In this document: in pieces, positions 1 to 8,934 of the stretch
Numbering within the stretch: the first letter of the stretch is position 1
Layout: every line of letters begins with the position of its first letter
Origin: Gammaproteobacteria bacterium
Lineage (GTDB): Bacteria; Pseudomonadota; Gammaproteobacteria; Chromatiales; Chromatiaceae
Length of the DNA stretch: 47,702 nucleotides
Assembly: GCA_020445335.1 (NCBI GenBank)
Contig: JAGRGU010000004.1
Span: 16,076-63,777, forward strand
Direction: 5' to 3'
Notes under the pieces: generated by a model
Databases searched by the model: none
What the model saw: the letters and a program-made list of their open reading frames with translations, nothing else
What the model was told of the DNA's origin: nothing
Made by a program: the position numbers and the translations under genes

Positions 1-138
1 ACTAGAGAGTAGTTTGTATTCACCTCTGGTGGGTTTCAAGTATTGGTTTGGCGGCCCTTTTGATGCCTTGGAGCTGTGGTAGAATCGAAAAAAAGTTGGC
101 ATAGACAGACAAAGGTTAGTAGAGAAGAGGCGGATACG

Positions 139-585
139 ATGTCGACGGAACAAGTGAAAACGCCGGATCGGCGCATGCAAACCAGGCAGATGGTTGACAA
201 GTGGTTGAGGGAGCGACAGCAGATGCTGGTTCTCTACTGCCAGCTGGCCGGTCTGGAGCCCTATACTCCGGACTGCTCGAGCAAGGATCTGCTACGCCAG
301 TTTTGCCAGGTCATGGTCGACTATATCGCGTTCGGGCATTTCGAAGTCTACAACCGGATCGGTCAGGGAGAGGAGCGCCGTGCCGATGTACTGAAGGTTG
401 CGGAAGAGGTCTATCCGAAGATCGCCCAAGTGGCCGAGATCTCGGTAGCCTTCAACGACAAATACGATACACAGGGAAGTGACGGCCATCTCGATGAGCT
501 GGATGAGGATCTCTCCAGTCTTGGAGCGGAGCTGGCGAACCGTATCGAGCTCGAGGACCGCGTGGTTCAGGCGTTGCTGCGCTAA
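139..585 (+). CDS. rsd: Rsd/AlgQ family anti-sigma-70 regulator
   Basis: The product is 148 residues, close to the roughly 158 of E. coli Rsd. The family binds the housekeeping sigma factor in the cytoplasm and shifts RNA polymerase toward alternative sigma factors in stationary phase. The sequence has the all-helical Rsd pattern: MVDKWLRERQQML near residues 19-31, a FCQVMVDYIAFGHFEVY segment in the middle, and a closing ELEDRVVQALLR helix. The ATG at 139 is preferred because AGAGG lies about eight bases upstream; a GTG at 76 in the same frame would add an atypical basic leader. It is followed 90 bases later by the cyclase-domain gene on the same strand, so the two may be co-transcribed. AlgQ of Pseudomonas is the alternative name for the same family. 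Confidence 0.88.
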   Translation: MSTEQVKTPDRRMQTRQMVDKWLRERQQMLVLYCQLAGLEPYTPDCSSKDLLRQFCQVMVDYIAFGHFEVYNRIGQGEERRADVLKVAEEVYPKIAQVAEISVAFNDKYDTQGSDGHLDELDEDLSSLGAELANRIELEDRVVQALLR

Positions 586-675
586 CAGCATCTGGACGCG
601 ATGGAGGGGATCCCTACCCCTCACGGAATGGAAATCTGTCGGCGATGACAACCTCTCTGTTCCAGCCTGATTACA

Positions 676-3129
676 ATGTTTGAAAACGTGCTCAACGAGT
701 TCTCGTGGCGCCCGGAATCAGCAGAGTTCCTGGCGCCCCTGCACGTCGAACAATCGCTCGACTTCGGCATCAGCCGCTTTGCCCGGGGCATCGACAACAC
801 CCGCATCGATGTCGCGCTCAGCCCCAAGTTCATGGGTCATGCTTATCAGTGGATTCGTCAGGAGCTGACCGATTACACTTCGGCAGGTAGTTCCCGTCGC
901 AGCGGCGTGAATGACGAGAACCATCTCGCCGCGTTCAAAGATGCATACAGCGGGATGATGCGGGCTGCCATCGACCTGGCCAAGGTCAGATCCAGACCCG
1001 GTATGGTGCCTCTGCTGCAGTTCAGCGTGGTGAAATTTCTGCTGCAGCTGGTCGACCACGAAATCGAGCGGCTGCAGGGTCGCATGCAGCGTTCCAGGGA
1101 GGAGACCAAACACCACTACAACGAACGCTCGGTGGAGATTCATGAGCGACTGGTCAGCTTCTCCAAAGAGGGTGATGCACTCCGCTATCGGGTCGTGCGC
1201 AGACTGTTTCGCGAACTTCTGAAGCTCGAGGAGATGAGTCTGAGCAAAAGTCGTCAGGCGGCGTTGGAGGTCGCCTGGCCCATTCCCAGGGAGACCCTCT
1301 TCAATCCGTTGCTGCAGCTCCCGTCGTTATGGTCGGATGAGCAGTGGATGGGTCACTATCCGCTGGCGTTTTCGGATTGGCAGGAAGAAGAGGATCCGAT
1401 TTTCGCCCGTTTCAACCGTCTGGTGACGGATCTTTTCAAAGAGTACCTGCCTGAACGCCTGCGCAGCGCAGAGCCGCACTCTTCTGGCAAGAGCAGCAGG
1501 GAGCAGTGGCGCAAAGGCCGGGTGCATCGTCAACCGGGCGGGGGGATAGCTGCAGGGCTGCAGGAGATCGGTGGTCTGCTCGAAATCGCCCTGCGGCCAG
1601 AGGAGTATCGTGCGGAAGAGCAGAGCTGGTTCGATACACCCGAAAATGTCGGTCTGATCATCAACTCGATACCTTCTCCGCGCTGGCTGAGGCTGGATCC
1701 ACCGGAAAGGGAAACGCTGAATCCCTGGGAGGCGGAGCGTTGGCCGGAGTTCCACCGCTATCTGCTGAAATCCTATTTCGCCGCAATCAGGAGAGAGCGT
1801 TTAGCTACCCGGATCGCCGCCAGCTACGCCACACCGGAGCTCTATCGGCAACTCGAAGGGCGGCTGCCGGCACGGGTGATATATCTCTATCTGGCGCACC
1901 AGGTACCGCGCAAAGCGATCCTGCGAAGGTTGCGCGCCATGCCGGCCCCGCTCGACGTCGAGGGCTGCATGAATCGCCTGGATGGTGCTTTGCAGCAGGT
2001 GCGCCACCAGCCGGCAGGATTCAGGCACCGCCAGATGCTGCAGTTTCTGCAGGATTTCGTCCTGCTCCGACGCGATCTGAAACAGGTCTATCGTGCCTAT
2101 CGGGCCATGAACGGCATCAGGGTGTTGACCCGGAACGCGGATCTGGAGTTGTCACGTGGTAACTCGACGCTGAACGAGTTCGTGCTGGTCGACGAGCAGA
2201 AACCCGAGCAGCGCCGCATTCGCAGCCATGTCGTACTGAAAGCCGATGTACGTGGCTCGACCGAGATGATTCGCGAGTTGCGCAGGCGCAGGCTTAATCC
2301 AGCGTCGCATTTCAGTCGTAATTTTTTCGAACCGATCAATCGGCTGCTGGCGCTGTACGGCGCCAAAAAAACCTTCGTCGAAGGCGATGCTGTCATTCTC
2401 AGTCTGTTCGAATACGAAGACAAACATTATCGTTGGCTCTGTGTCTCGCTTGCCTGTGGGCTGGCCAGCAAGATTCTCAGGGTGGTCGACGAGCGCAATC
2501 TCGAGTGCCGCAAGAACGGACTGCCTGAGCTGGAACTTGGCCTGGGGATCGCCTTCCTGGATGAGGCGCCCACTTTTCTCTCGGATGAGGAGCGAGAGAT
2601 CATGATCTCGCCGGCAATCAATCGCGCGGACCAACTCTCTTCCTGCTCTGCGCTGCTGCGCAAGAGCGAGTTCGGCCGCCAACTGGGACGGGGCGTCGAG
2701 GTCGTGGCCGCCAGTGGGCTGCCGATTCTGGAGAAGGAGAGTAACGACCACATGATGCGCTATAACGTCAACGGTATCGAACTGGATACTCCCGCATTCG
2801 TCAAACTGCAGTCGGAGCTGGCACTGCAGGTCGTGCGCCTGGATGAAGAGATCTATCCGGGGGGATCACGCTTCTACGTGGGGAAGTTTGCCGATCTGAA
2901 GGGGGGCAACCATTGGCTGGTTGTACGCGAGGCGCCGGTAAGGGTGTGGAGCGGAGGCAAGGCCGGGGAGGGTGAGCAGTTCGGCCACCGTTTCTACCAG
3001 GTGGTGGCGGAACCTGAGGTGATCAAAAAGGTGACGCAGTCGCCGGCGTTGACGGAGGTCAGGGCCGCGGGCACAAAAGGGGAGGATTCGCCGCCCTCGC
3101 CCCCTACAGAGATGCATTTTGGATTTTGA
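676..3129 (+). CDS. Class III adenylate/guanylate cyclase-domain protein
   Basis: An 817-residue soluble protein with no clear membrane segment or signal peptide. Residues about 515-690 look like a class III nucleotide cyclase catalytic domain. It starts VLKADVRGST, with the first metal-binding aspartate at D524, and contains FVEGDAVIL with the second at D571. A spacing of 47 residues between the two is normal for the fold. A GLGIAFL strand and a SPAINRADQLSSCS segment follow, where active cyclases place the substrate-contacting Asn and Arg. The first 500 residues are helical, rich in Arg and Glu, and match no domain I recognise; about 120 residues follow the cyclase domain. Activity and substrate (ATP or GTP) are inferred only. 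The 3' end overlaps the oppositely oriented slt gene by 26 bases. Confidence 0.8.
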   Translation: MFENVLNEFSWRPESAEFLAPLHVEQSLDFGISRFARGIDNTRIDVALSPKFMGHAYQWIRQELTDYTSAGSSRRSGVNDENHLAAFKDAYSGMMRAAIDLAKVRSRPGMVPLLQFSVVKFLLQLVDHEIERLQGRMQRSREETKHHYNERSVEIHERLVSFSKEGDALRYRVVRRLFRELLKLEEMSLSKSRQAALEVAWPIPRETLFNPLLQLPSLWSDEQWMGHYPLAFSDWQEEEDPIFARFNRLVTDLFKEYLPERLRSAEPHSSGKSSREQWRKGRVHRQPGGGIAAGLQEIGGLLEIALRPEEYRAEEQSWFDTPENVGLIINSIPSPRWLRLDPPERETLNPWEAERWPEFHRYLLKSYFAAIRRERLATRIAASYATPELYRQLEGRLPARVIYLYLAHQVPRKAILRRLRAMPAPLDVEGCMNRLDGALQQVRHQPAGFRHRQMLQFLQDFVLLRRDLKQVYRAYRAMNGIRVLTRNADLELSRGNSTLNEFVLVDEQKPEQRRIRSHVVLKADVRGSTEMIRELRRRRLNPASHFSRNFFEPINRLLALYGAKKTFVEGDAVILSLFEYEDKHYRWLCVSLACGLASKILRVVDERNLECRKNGLPELELGLGIAFLDEAPTFLSDEEREIMISPAINRADQLSSCSALLRKSEFGRQLGRGVEVVAASGLPILEKESNDHMMRYNVNGIELDTPAFVKLQSELALQVVRLDEEIYPGGSRFYVGKFADLKGGNHWLVVREAPVRVWSGGKAGEGEQFGHRFYQVVAEPEVIKKVTQSPALTEVRAAGTKGEDSPPSPPTEMHFGF

Positions 3130-5059
3130 TTTTTTTAGGTGCGATGCTCCGCATGCGCTCCTTGAGCTGGGTTATTTTTTTGCCCAGCCGCTGATCGTAT
3201 ATTACCGAATAGGCAAGGACGCGCTGGGTATAGCGCCTGGTTTCGCGGAAGGGGATGGTTTCAACCCATAGGTCCGCATCCAGCTCCTGTTTTTCGGGGA
3301 GCCAGCGGAGCACCCGGTGCGGGCCCGCATTGTAGGCCGATATCGCCAGCACCGTGTTGTCATCCAGGCGATCGTAGACACTCTTGAGATAGCTGGTGCC
3401 TATTTCGATATTGGTGTCGGGCTGTAGCAGTTCCCCCCGCTTCGGCGGTCGTCGTTTCATCTGTTTCGCCGTGGCACGCGCGGTTGCGGGCATCAGCTGC
3501 ATCAATCCCATCGCCCCGGCATGCGATCTGGCATCCGCGGAAAAGGCGCTCTCCTGCCGAATAACAGCCAACACCCAGGAGTCATCGAGGCTCTTGCGCT
3601 TGGCGGCATCGGCAACCGCTGTTTCGTGGGCGATAGGAAAACGCAACTCCAGATCGTCCCAGTAGCCGCTCTTCGCCAGAGTGAAGATGGCCTGCGAATG
3701 CCAGCCCCAGTTTTGTGCCAGTTTCGCAGCGGATTTCAGTTGCTCGACATCAAGTTTGCGGGTCGCTGAGCGCCATTCCCGTCGTGCTTCGATGAGGCGC
3801 CCCAGGCGGAACAGTTCCAGCGCGCGCTTAAAGCCTCCTCGACTGGCCAGCGCATCCACCCTTTCGTCTGGAATCTGGAGCGCCTGGTGTTCAAGGTTGT
3901 AGGGTTCGCCGATCTGATCGGCGGCCAGGAATCCGTGGTAGCTGCGCTCTTTGGCGAGTTGGTTGAAAAGCTGCTCGGCCTCTTTGGAGCGCCCCAGGTT
4001 TGCAAGAATTTTTGCTCGCCAGTAACGCCAATTCTCATTGTTGCTGAGCGACTGGGGCAGTGCTTCGATCCACTCCAGCGCCACTTTCCAGGCGTTTCTC
4101 GACAGCGCTTCGCGAACGCGTAGCTCATGAAGTGCCTGATCGTCGGACGATATATTGAAAGTCTGCAGATGGATCAACGCCTGTGGATCGTCTGTGTAGA
4201 TCCAGCCCAGCGCGAGAGCGCGTTCAACTTGGTACTGCTGTGCCGCAGTAAAGGCCTCACCCGGGGCCAGCTTTTTCCAAGCCGATGTGGCGGTTGCAGG
4301 GTCTGTACGTGCCAGTAGTTGCAACCCGTGCTGCAGAATATCATCCTTCTGCGGATGGATTCCGGAAGTCGCCCCGCTATCGACGATCAGGCGTGGGTTG
4401 GCGTCTATTTTGAGCCAGAGGTCGAGCCAGTGCCGCTCTGTTTTCGGCAGGTAACGGCCGAGATACCCTGCAAGCCGGCGGTTGCGCTTTTCCATCGCCA
4501 GCCCGATTCGCCGCCAAACCAGTGATGGAGTGAGGCGCCCCTCATCACGCCAAGCCGCGAATACCGTATCGCACTCCCTTGGCATGGAGTGGCCATTGAG
4601 CCAGAGTGCGGGCGCCTCCGCCATTGCAGCTTCCGCCTTACCTGTTTTCAGAAGCGCACTGGCGTAAAGGCATCTGCGGCTGGCGTTTTTATCGGTACGG
4701 TAGAAGTGCAGAAAATCGTCCCAGCGCTGCTCTGCGCCGAGTGAATCGAGCAGCAGACGTCGGAAACGCCAGGCGATGGGGGTCTCGTGGTTCTGTTGCA
4801 GAAAAGACTCGGCTTCCTGAACGGTGACCTTTTTCAGTCGTTGCGCGAGCTGCTGGAAATCGAGGTAGGGAGCGAGTGGATAATCGGCGAGATTTGCGCG
4901 AAGACTCCGGTATCTGTCGTGATCACCTCGTTTCAGTGCAGACTCCGCTTTCAGAAAATCGGCACGCTGAAGTTCGAGCGGACCAGGCGCTGTTGCCGCC
5001 GATATCAGTGGAGCCAGTAGCAGCAACGTTGACAGTGCATTGGTGATAAATCGGAGCAA
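3104..5059 (-). CDS. slt: Soluble lytic murein transglycosylase Slt
   Basis: A 651-residue periplasmic enzyme, nearly the same length as E. coli Slt70 (645). This family cleaves the MurNAc-GlcNAc bond of peptidoglycan, forming 1,6-anhydro-muropeptides. A signal peptide covers about residues 1-22 (hydrophobic TLLLLAPLISA). The long middle part is the helical U/L superhelix region. The C-terminal catalytic domain carries VIRQESAF with catalytic E503, then GAMGLMQLMPATA and AISAYNAGP, the standard goose-lysozyme-like motifs. The start codon is TTG, supported by GAGG eight bases upstream; no in-frame ATG lies between it and the upstream stop. Transcription converges with the cyclase-domain gene and the last 26 bases of each gene are shared. 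Confidence 0.95.
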   Translation of the reverse strand: MLRFITNALSTLLLLAPLISAATAPGPLELQRADFLKAESALKRGDHDRYRSLRANLADYPLAPYLDFQQLAQRLKKVTVQEAESFLQQNHETPIAWRFRRLLLDSLGAEQRWDDFLHFYRTDKNASRRCLYASALLKTGKAEAAMAEAPALWLNGHSMPRECDTVFAAWRDEGRLTPSLVWRRIGLAMEKRNRRLAGYLGRYLPKTERHWLDLWLKIDANPRLIVDSGATSGIHPQKDDILQHGLQLLARTDPATATSAWKKLAPGEAFTAAQQYQVERALALGWIYTDDPQALIHLQTFNISSDDQALHELRVREALSRNAWKVALEWIEALPQSLSNNENWRYWRAKILANLGRSKEAEQLFNQLAKERSYHGFLAADQIGEPYNLEHQALQIPDERVDALASRGGFKRALELFRLGRLIEARREWRSATRKLDVEQLKSAAKLAQNWGWHSQAIFTLAKSGYWDDLELRFPIAHETAVADAAKRKSLDDSWVLAVIRQESAFSADARSHAGAMGLMQLMPATARATAKQMKRRPPKRGELLQPDTNIEIGTSYLKSVYDRLDDNTVLAISAYNAGPHRVLRWLPEKQELDADLWVETIPFRETRRYTQRVLAYSVIYDQRLGKKITQLKERMRSIAPKKIKIQNASL

Positions 5060-5443
5060 GCTATATCCTCTATGTCGATAAATCCCTAAATATCAGGGTA
5101 TTCAGAGATAAATCTTAGGAGGGCTTGAGCTGATAGGCAAGTCTGTCGATAGCTTTTCTCTGCGTGTTGCGACGACGATATCGGGCGTGCCGGAGCGCCC
5201 TCAAGATGTAAAATGGGGTCGCACGGCATACAGGCCTGGGAATCTAAAGCGCATCAGGCGTAAGCCCGATAATGGTTTGCACCCACTCTCTCCTGAGGGG
5301 GAGAGGGTCGGCCCGATGTAAGGGCGTAGAGGCTAATAGCCGCAACTGGAAACCACCGGCTTGGGCCGGTGGCGTATTTACTGAATCCGGCGACCCCGGA
5401 CAGGTCATCACAATACCGGTTTGAGGCCGGGAGGTGTTACAGG
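5060..5443. other. Gene-free stretch with two stem-loops
   Basis: No credible gene is visible in these 384 bases. The part next to slt should carry its leftward promoter, and the right end carries the GGGAGG ribosome binding site of the Sel1 gene. Two stem-loops stand out. One at 5286-5305 has arms CTCTCTCC and GGGGAGAG around TGAG, with one G-U pair. The other at 5353-5372 has perfect eight-base arms CCACCGGC and GCCGGTGG around TTGG. Neither is followed by a T-run, so they are not convincing terminators. They resemble the paired GC-rich hairpins of REP-type intergenic elements, but copy number cannot be judged from this window. Confidence 0.45.
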
Positions 5444-5878
5444 ATGAGCAACGAAGAAGCCTTGGACATGGAACTGAGCAGCGGTATCGCGGCTTTCGAA
5501 GGCAAGCACTTCGCCATCGCGGCGCAGTGCCTTTCGCCGTTGGCGGAGCAGGGGATTCCTGACGCTCAGTACCGCATGGCGATCATGGCCCAGAACGGAC
5601 TGGGCATGACGGTCAACGAACTGTTGGCCTACAAGTATATGAAAGCAGCGGCTGAGGCTGGACTGGCGCTGGCACAGCACGGTTTGGGTTTCATGTACCT
5701 GGAAGGCGAGTGCGCGGAGCGGAATGGCGAACGAGCGGTAGAGTGGTTCAAGCGTGCCGCCGAACAGGGGCTGGTGGGGTCCCAGACCACGCTGGCAATG
5801 ATGTATGAGCAGGGCCAGGGGGTCGAGCAGGATGCCGATGAGGCGAAACGCTGGTACCGGCTCGCGGGATTCGAGTAG
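5444..5878 (+). CDS. Sel1-like repeat (tetratricopeptide-type) protein
   Basis: A 144-residue protein built of roughly 36-residue Sel1 repeats, a helical scaffold usually used for protein-protein contacts. Repeat signatures include AQYRMAIMAQNGLG, AYKYMKAAAEAGLALAQHGLGFMYLEG, AVEWFKRAAEQGLVGSQTTLAMMYEQGQGV and AKRWYRLAG. There is no signal peptide, so it is predicted to be cytoplasmic. The ATG at 5444 is chosen because GGGAGG sits seven to nine bases upstream; an earlier in-frame start near 5369 would lie inside a stem-loop. The partner and function are unknown. It converges with ppk2, and the two share a strong terminator hairpin. Confidence 0.8.
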   Translation: MSNEEALDMELSSGIAAFEGKHFAIAAQCLSPLAEQGIPDAQYRMAIMAQNGLGMTVNELLAYKYMKAAAEAGLALAQHGLGFMYLEGECAERNGERAVEWFKRAAEQGLVGSQTTLAMMYEQGQGVEQDADEAKRWYRLAGFE

Positions 5879-5915
5879 TCGCGCAGAACAAAGGCGTGAT
5901 TGTGTAAAGCCGACG

Positions 5916-5951
5916 GGGAGGAGGCCGTCCACGCGGGAACGGCCTCCTCCC
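5916..5951. terminator. Bidirectional terminator hairpin between the Sel1 gene and ppk2
   Basis: Perfect 13-base arms GGGAGGAGGCCGT (5916-5928) and ACGGCCTCCTCCC (5939-5951) enclose a ten-base loop. On the plus strand a pyrimidine-rich stretch follows (CTTTCTTTT further on). It sits between converging genes, the usual place for a shared terminator. Confidence 0.75.
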
Positions 5952-5960
5952 GGTTACCTA

Positions 5961-6869
5961 TCAATCTTTCTTTTGCCCGTGCTTGAATTTGGTACCCATC
6001 GTCGCCGAGGTCTGTTCGGCGGATGAGTAGTATTCGGGCACGAAGGTCTGTTCGTGAATGGGTGGCCGGACGTATCCGGTATCCTGCTTCAGTTTCGGCA
6101 GCGTGATGTTCTCGGGTGTGACATCTTCGTATGGAATCAGGCTAAGCAGGTGGCGGATGCAGTTGAGCCGGGCGTGTTTCTTGATGTCGGCATTGACCAC
6201 ATACCAAGGCGCCTGCTTGATGTCCGTGTAGGCGAACATCGCATCTTTCGCCTTGGAGTACTCCATCCAGCGGGAGCGTGACTCGAGATCCATCGGGCTC
6301 AGCTTCCAGCGCTTCAGCGGGTCGGTCAGACGGTTGGTGAAACGCCGCTCCTGCTCTTCGTCGCTGACCGAGAACCAGTACTTGATCAGGATGATGCCGG
6401 AACGTACCAACATACGCTCGAACTCCGGACAGGAGCGCATAAACTCGTGGTACTCCTCGTCGCTGCAGAATCCCATTACCCTTTCGACGCCCGCACGGTT
6501 GTACCAGCTGCGGTCGAACAGAGTCATCTCACCGGCGGCCGGAAGGTGCGGCACATAACGCTGGAAGTACCACTGGGTCTTTTCACGCTCGGTTGGTGTA
6601 TAGAGTGCGACCACCGGGCAGACGCGTGGGCTAAGATACTGGGTGATGCGCTTGATGACGCCTCCCTTGCCGGCGGCGTCGCGCCCTTCAAAAACCACAA
6701 CGACGCGAAGCTTCTTGTACTTGATCCACTCCTGAAGTTTCACCAGTTCCACCTGCAGCTTCAGCAGCTCCTTTTCGTACAGTGGAGTGGGGATCTTGTA
6801 GGGTTTGTCTTTCTTCTTCTTTTTGTTTTCATTCTTTTCAGATGCGTTTACGTTCTCTTTGGTGTCCAT
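5961..6869 (-). CDS. ppk2: Polyphosphate kinase 2 (PPK2 family)
   Basis: A 302-residue PPK2 enzyme, which transfers phosphate between polyphosphate and nucleoside di- or monophosphates in the cytoplasm. The P-loop reads FEGRDAAGKGG around residues 60-70 (K68 in the Walker A position). FDRSWYNRAGVE near 118-129 carries the second conserved Asp-Arg pair. The lid region follows (FTNRLTDPLKRWKLSPMD). The single PPK2 domain and length fit the class I group, which favours nucleoside diphosphates, but the class is not settled by motifs alone. The first 27 residues are very Lys/Glu-rich and probably disordered. A GGAGAG box sits just upstream of the ATG. It appears to be a single-gene unit behind the DAHP synthase gene. 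Confidence 0.92.
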   Translation of the reverse strand: MDTKENVNASEKNENKKKKKDKPYKIPTPLYEKELLKLQVELVKLQEWIKYKKLRVVVVFEGRDAAGKGGVIKRITQYLSPRVCPVVALYTPTEREKTQWYFQRYVPHLPAAGEMTLFDRSWYNRAGVERVMGFCSDEEYHEFMRSCPEFERMLVRSGIILIKYWFSVSDEEQERRFTNRLTDPLKRWKLSPMDLESRSRWMEYSKAKDAMFAYTDIKQAPWYVVNADIKKHARLNCIRHLLSLIPYEDVTPENITLPKLKQDTGYVRPPIHEQTFVPEYYSSAEQTSATMGTKFKHGQKKD

Positions 6870-7011
6870 CCGAAGCTCTCTCCGCGTGGCGGTTATAGTG
6901 TGACAGTTTTGTGAAACCCCAACGAATCCTAGCGCTGCTGGGTGCCGCTGACAAATACCTTATATCCAGTAAAGAAGCCTGAATTCACGCGCTATAGGGG
7001 CGCCCCTTGCT

Positions 7012-8070
7012 CTATGGTGCGCCGTTGCGTTTGCGTACAGCTCTTGCCAACTCGTGCAGCAGGGGTTCGGTCTGTTCCCAGCTGATACAGGCATCGGTGA
7101 TGCTTTGCCCGTAGCTCAGCTCTTCGTTGGCACGCCAGTCTTGTCGGCCTCCGACAAGAAAACTTTCGATCATGGTACCGATTATTCTCCGGTCGCCGCG
7201 GGCGATCTGGCCGGCAACGTCGCGCCCGATATCCACCTGTTTGTCGGGTCGCTTGCGTGAATTGGCGTGACTGAAATCGATCATCATCCGGGGCTTGAAA
7301 CCGGCTGCCTCCATCTCCTCGGCGGAGATGTTGATGCTCTCGGTATCATAGTTGGGGCGCACACCTCCGCGAAGGATTACATGGCAGTCCTCGTTGCCCT
7401 GGGTGCCGAAAATCGCCGAGAACCCATCCTTGGTGACCGACAGAAAGTGGTGTGGCTGTGATGCGGAGCGCATCGCGTCCAGGGCGATTTTAAGGGTGCC
7501 GTTGGTACCGTTCTTGAAGCCAACCGGACAGGAGAGTCCGGAGGCCAGTTCCCGGTGGCCCTGGCTCTCTGTGGTGCGTGCGCCGATTGCTCCCCAGCTG
7601 ATCAGGTCGGCGACATACTGGGGACTGATCAGGTCGAGAAACTCGGTACCGGCGGGGACGCCCATGTTATTGACGTCGAGCAGCAGTCGACGCGCCAGGT
7701 ACAACCCTTTGTTGATGTGAAAGGTGCCATCCAGATCGGGGTCGTTGATCAGCCCTTTCCAGCCAACCGTGGTACGCGGTTTCTCGAAATATACCCGCAT
7801 GACAATCAGCAACGCATCCTCCAGCTCTTGCCGCAGTGGCTGCAACTTGCGGGCATAGTCCAGCGCGGCGACCGGATCGTGCACCGAACAGGGTCCGACC
7901 ACGACGATCAGTCGAGGGTCTTCGTCGTGCAGGATGCGATGTATCGCCTGGCGGGTGGCGTAGACGGTCTCCGCCGCGGCATCCGTTATTGGCAGGTCGC
8001 CAAGCAGCCGGGCCGGCGAGACAAGCTCGCCGATGCCCTTGATTCGAAGGTCGTCGGTTGGGTGGTGCAT
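7012..8070 (-). CDS. aroG: 3-deoxy-7-phosphoheptulonate (DAHP) synthase, class I
   Basis: A 352-residue enzyme that condenses phosphoenolpyruvate and erythrose 4-phosphate, the first step of the shikimate pathway to aromatic amino acids. Family motifs are intact: VVGPCSVHD, MRVYFEKPRTTVGWKG, TTESQGHRELASGLSCPVGFKN (shown in pieces: TESQGHRELAS and CPVGFKNGTNG), ILRGG and MIDFSHANSRK. Length and motifs are those of the AroF/G/H type. Which amino acid feeds back on it cannot be read safely. The ATG at 8070 is preferred: an in-frame start at 8178 would run into the divergent GST gene and add a leader the family lacks. The 93 bases between the two starts must hold both promoters. Confidence 0.93.
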   Translation of the reverse strand: MHHPTDDLRIKGIGELVSPARLLGDLPITDAAAETVYATRQAIHRILHDEDPRLIVVVGPCSVHDPVAALDYARKLQPLRQELEDALLIVMRVYFEKPRTTVGWKGLINDPDLDGTFHINKGLYLARRLLLDVNNMGVPAGTEFLDLISPQYVADLISWGAIGARTTESQGHRELASGLSCPVGFKNGTNGTLKIALDAMRSASQPHHFLSVTKDGFSAIFGTQGNEDCHVILRGGVRPNYDTESINISAEEMEAAGFKPRMMIDFSHANSRKRPDKQVDIGRDVAGQIARGDRRIIGTMIESFLVGGRQDWRANEELSYGQSITDACISWEQTEPLLHELARAVRKRNGAP

Positions 8071-8163
8071 GAGGCTGGCATAGGTCGGGAAACAGAGAGT
8101 AAGCTGATAATTATAGTTACAACGGGGGATGGGAGATAGCCATCCACCAACAAGGGGAGCGAA

Positions 8164-8838
8164 ATGGCTGATCTGCAATTAATTATCGGAAATTACAACT
8201 ACTCTTCATGGTCCCTGCGGCCGTGGTATTACCTGACCCAGCAGGGAATGGATTTCGAGACCGTGAGAATTTCGTTGTTCACGGAGACGATGGAGCAGGA
8301 GATGTCCCCCTACTTCTCCGACGGTAAGGTTCCGGTGTTGCGCCACGGCGATCTGGAGATCTGGGACTCGCTGGCTATCATCGAATATCTCGCTGAGCTC
8401 CATCCCGAAGTGCCGGGCTGGCCGGAAGCGCGTCGCGAACGCGCGCTCGCCCGTTCGCTCTGCGCAGAGATGCACTCCAGTTTCTTGGGGTTGCGCAGCG
8501 CGATGCCGATGAACTGCCGGCGCAGCTTCCCCGGCTTCAGGCCGGACCCGGAGGCGCAGCGGGATATCGTCCGGGTTTTCGACCTCTGGAATCGCTGCCG
8601 CCGGCAGCATGAAGCGGGCGGTCCCTGGCTCTTCGGCCGCTTCAGTGCCGCCGATGCGATGTATGCCCCGGTGGTGATGCGACTGGTGAGTTACCGGGTG
8701 CGTGGCGGCGATCTCATCGACGGCTATATCGAAACAGTCTATAACTCGAAAGCCGGGCAGGCCTGGCTGAAGTTGGCCAAAGCGGAGAGCGAAATCATCG
8801 AGGAGGATGAGGTGGACTGGCCGAGTGAGCCCATCTGA
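8164..8838 (+). CDS. Glutathione S-transferase family protein
   Basis: A 224-residue cytosolic GST-like protein. The N-terminal thioredoxin-fold half reads LIIGNYNYSSWSLRPWYYL, with a serine in the usual glutathione-activating position, then the cis-proline stretch GKVPVL near residues 54-59 and WDSLAIIEYLAE, which holds the gamma-glutamyl-binding Ser. The helical C-terminal half contains FGRFSAADAMYAPVV, the N-capping-box motif of GSTs. The closest general match is the YfcF/maleylacetoacetate-isomerase-like group. The substrate is not deducible. It is divergent from the DAHP synthase gene and separated from the next gene by 96 bases. Confidence 0.87.
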   Translation: MADLQLIIGNYNYSSWSLRPWYYLTQQGMDFETVRISLFTETMEQEMSPYFSDGKVPVLRHGDLEIWDSLAIIEYLAELHPEVPGWPEARRERALARSLCAEMHSSFLGLRSAMPMNCRRSFPGFRPDPEAQRDIVRVFDLWNRCRRQHEAGGPWLFGRFSAADAMYAPVVMRLVSYRVRGGDLIDGYIETVYNSKAGQAWLKLAKAESEIIEEDEVDWPSEPI

Positions 8839-8934
8839 CGACTGGACAGGGGCAGATTTTCCCTGTCGGATTCATGGATTGGGAGGGGCCGAAACGGGGT
8901 ATAAACCGGATTTTCAGGTTGTCGGGAAACCCGT

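Noticed and set aside
8071..8178. 36-residue N-terminal extension of the DAHP synthase
   Set aside because: It would overlap the start of the divergent GST gene and adds residues not found in the family.
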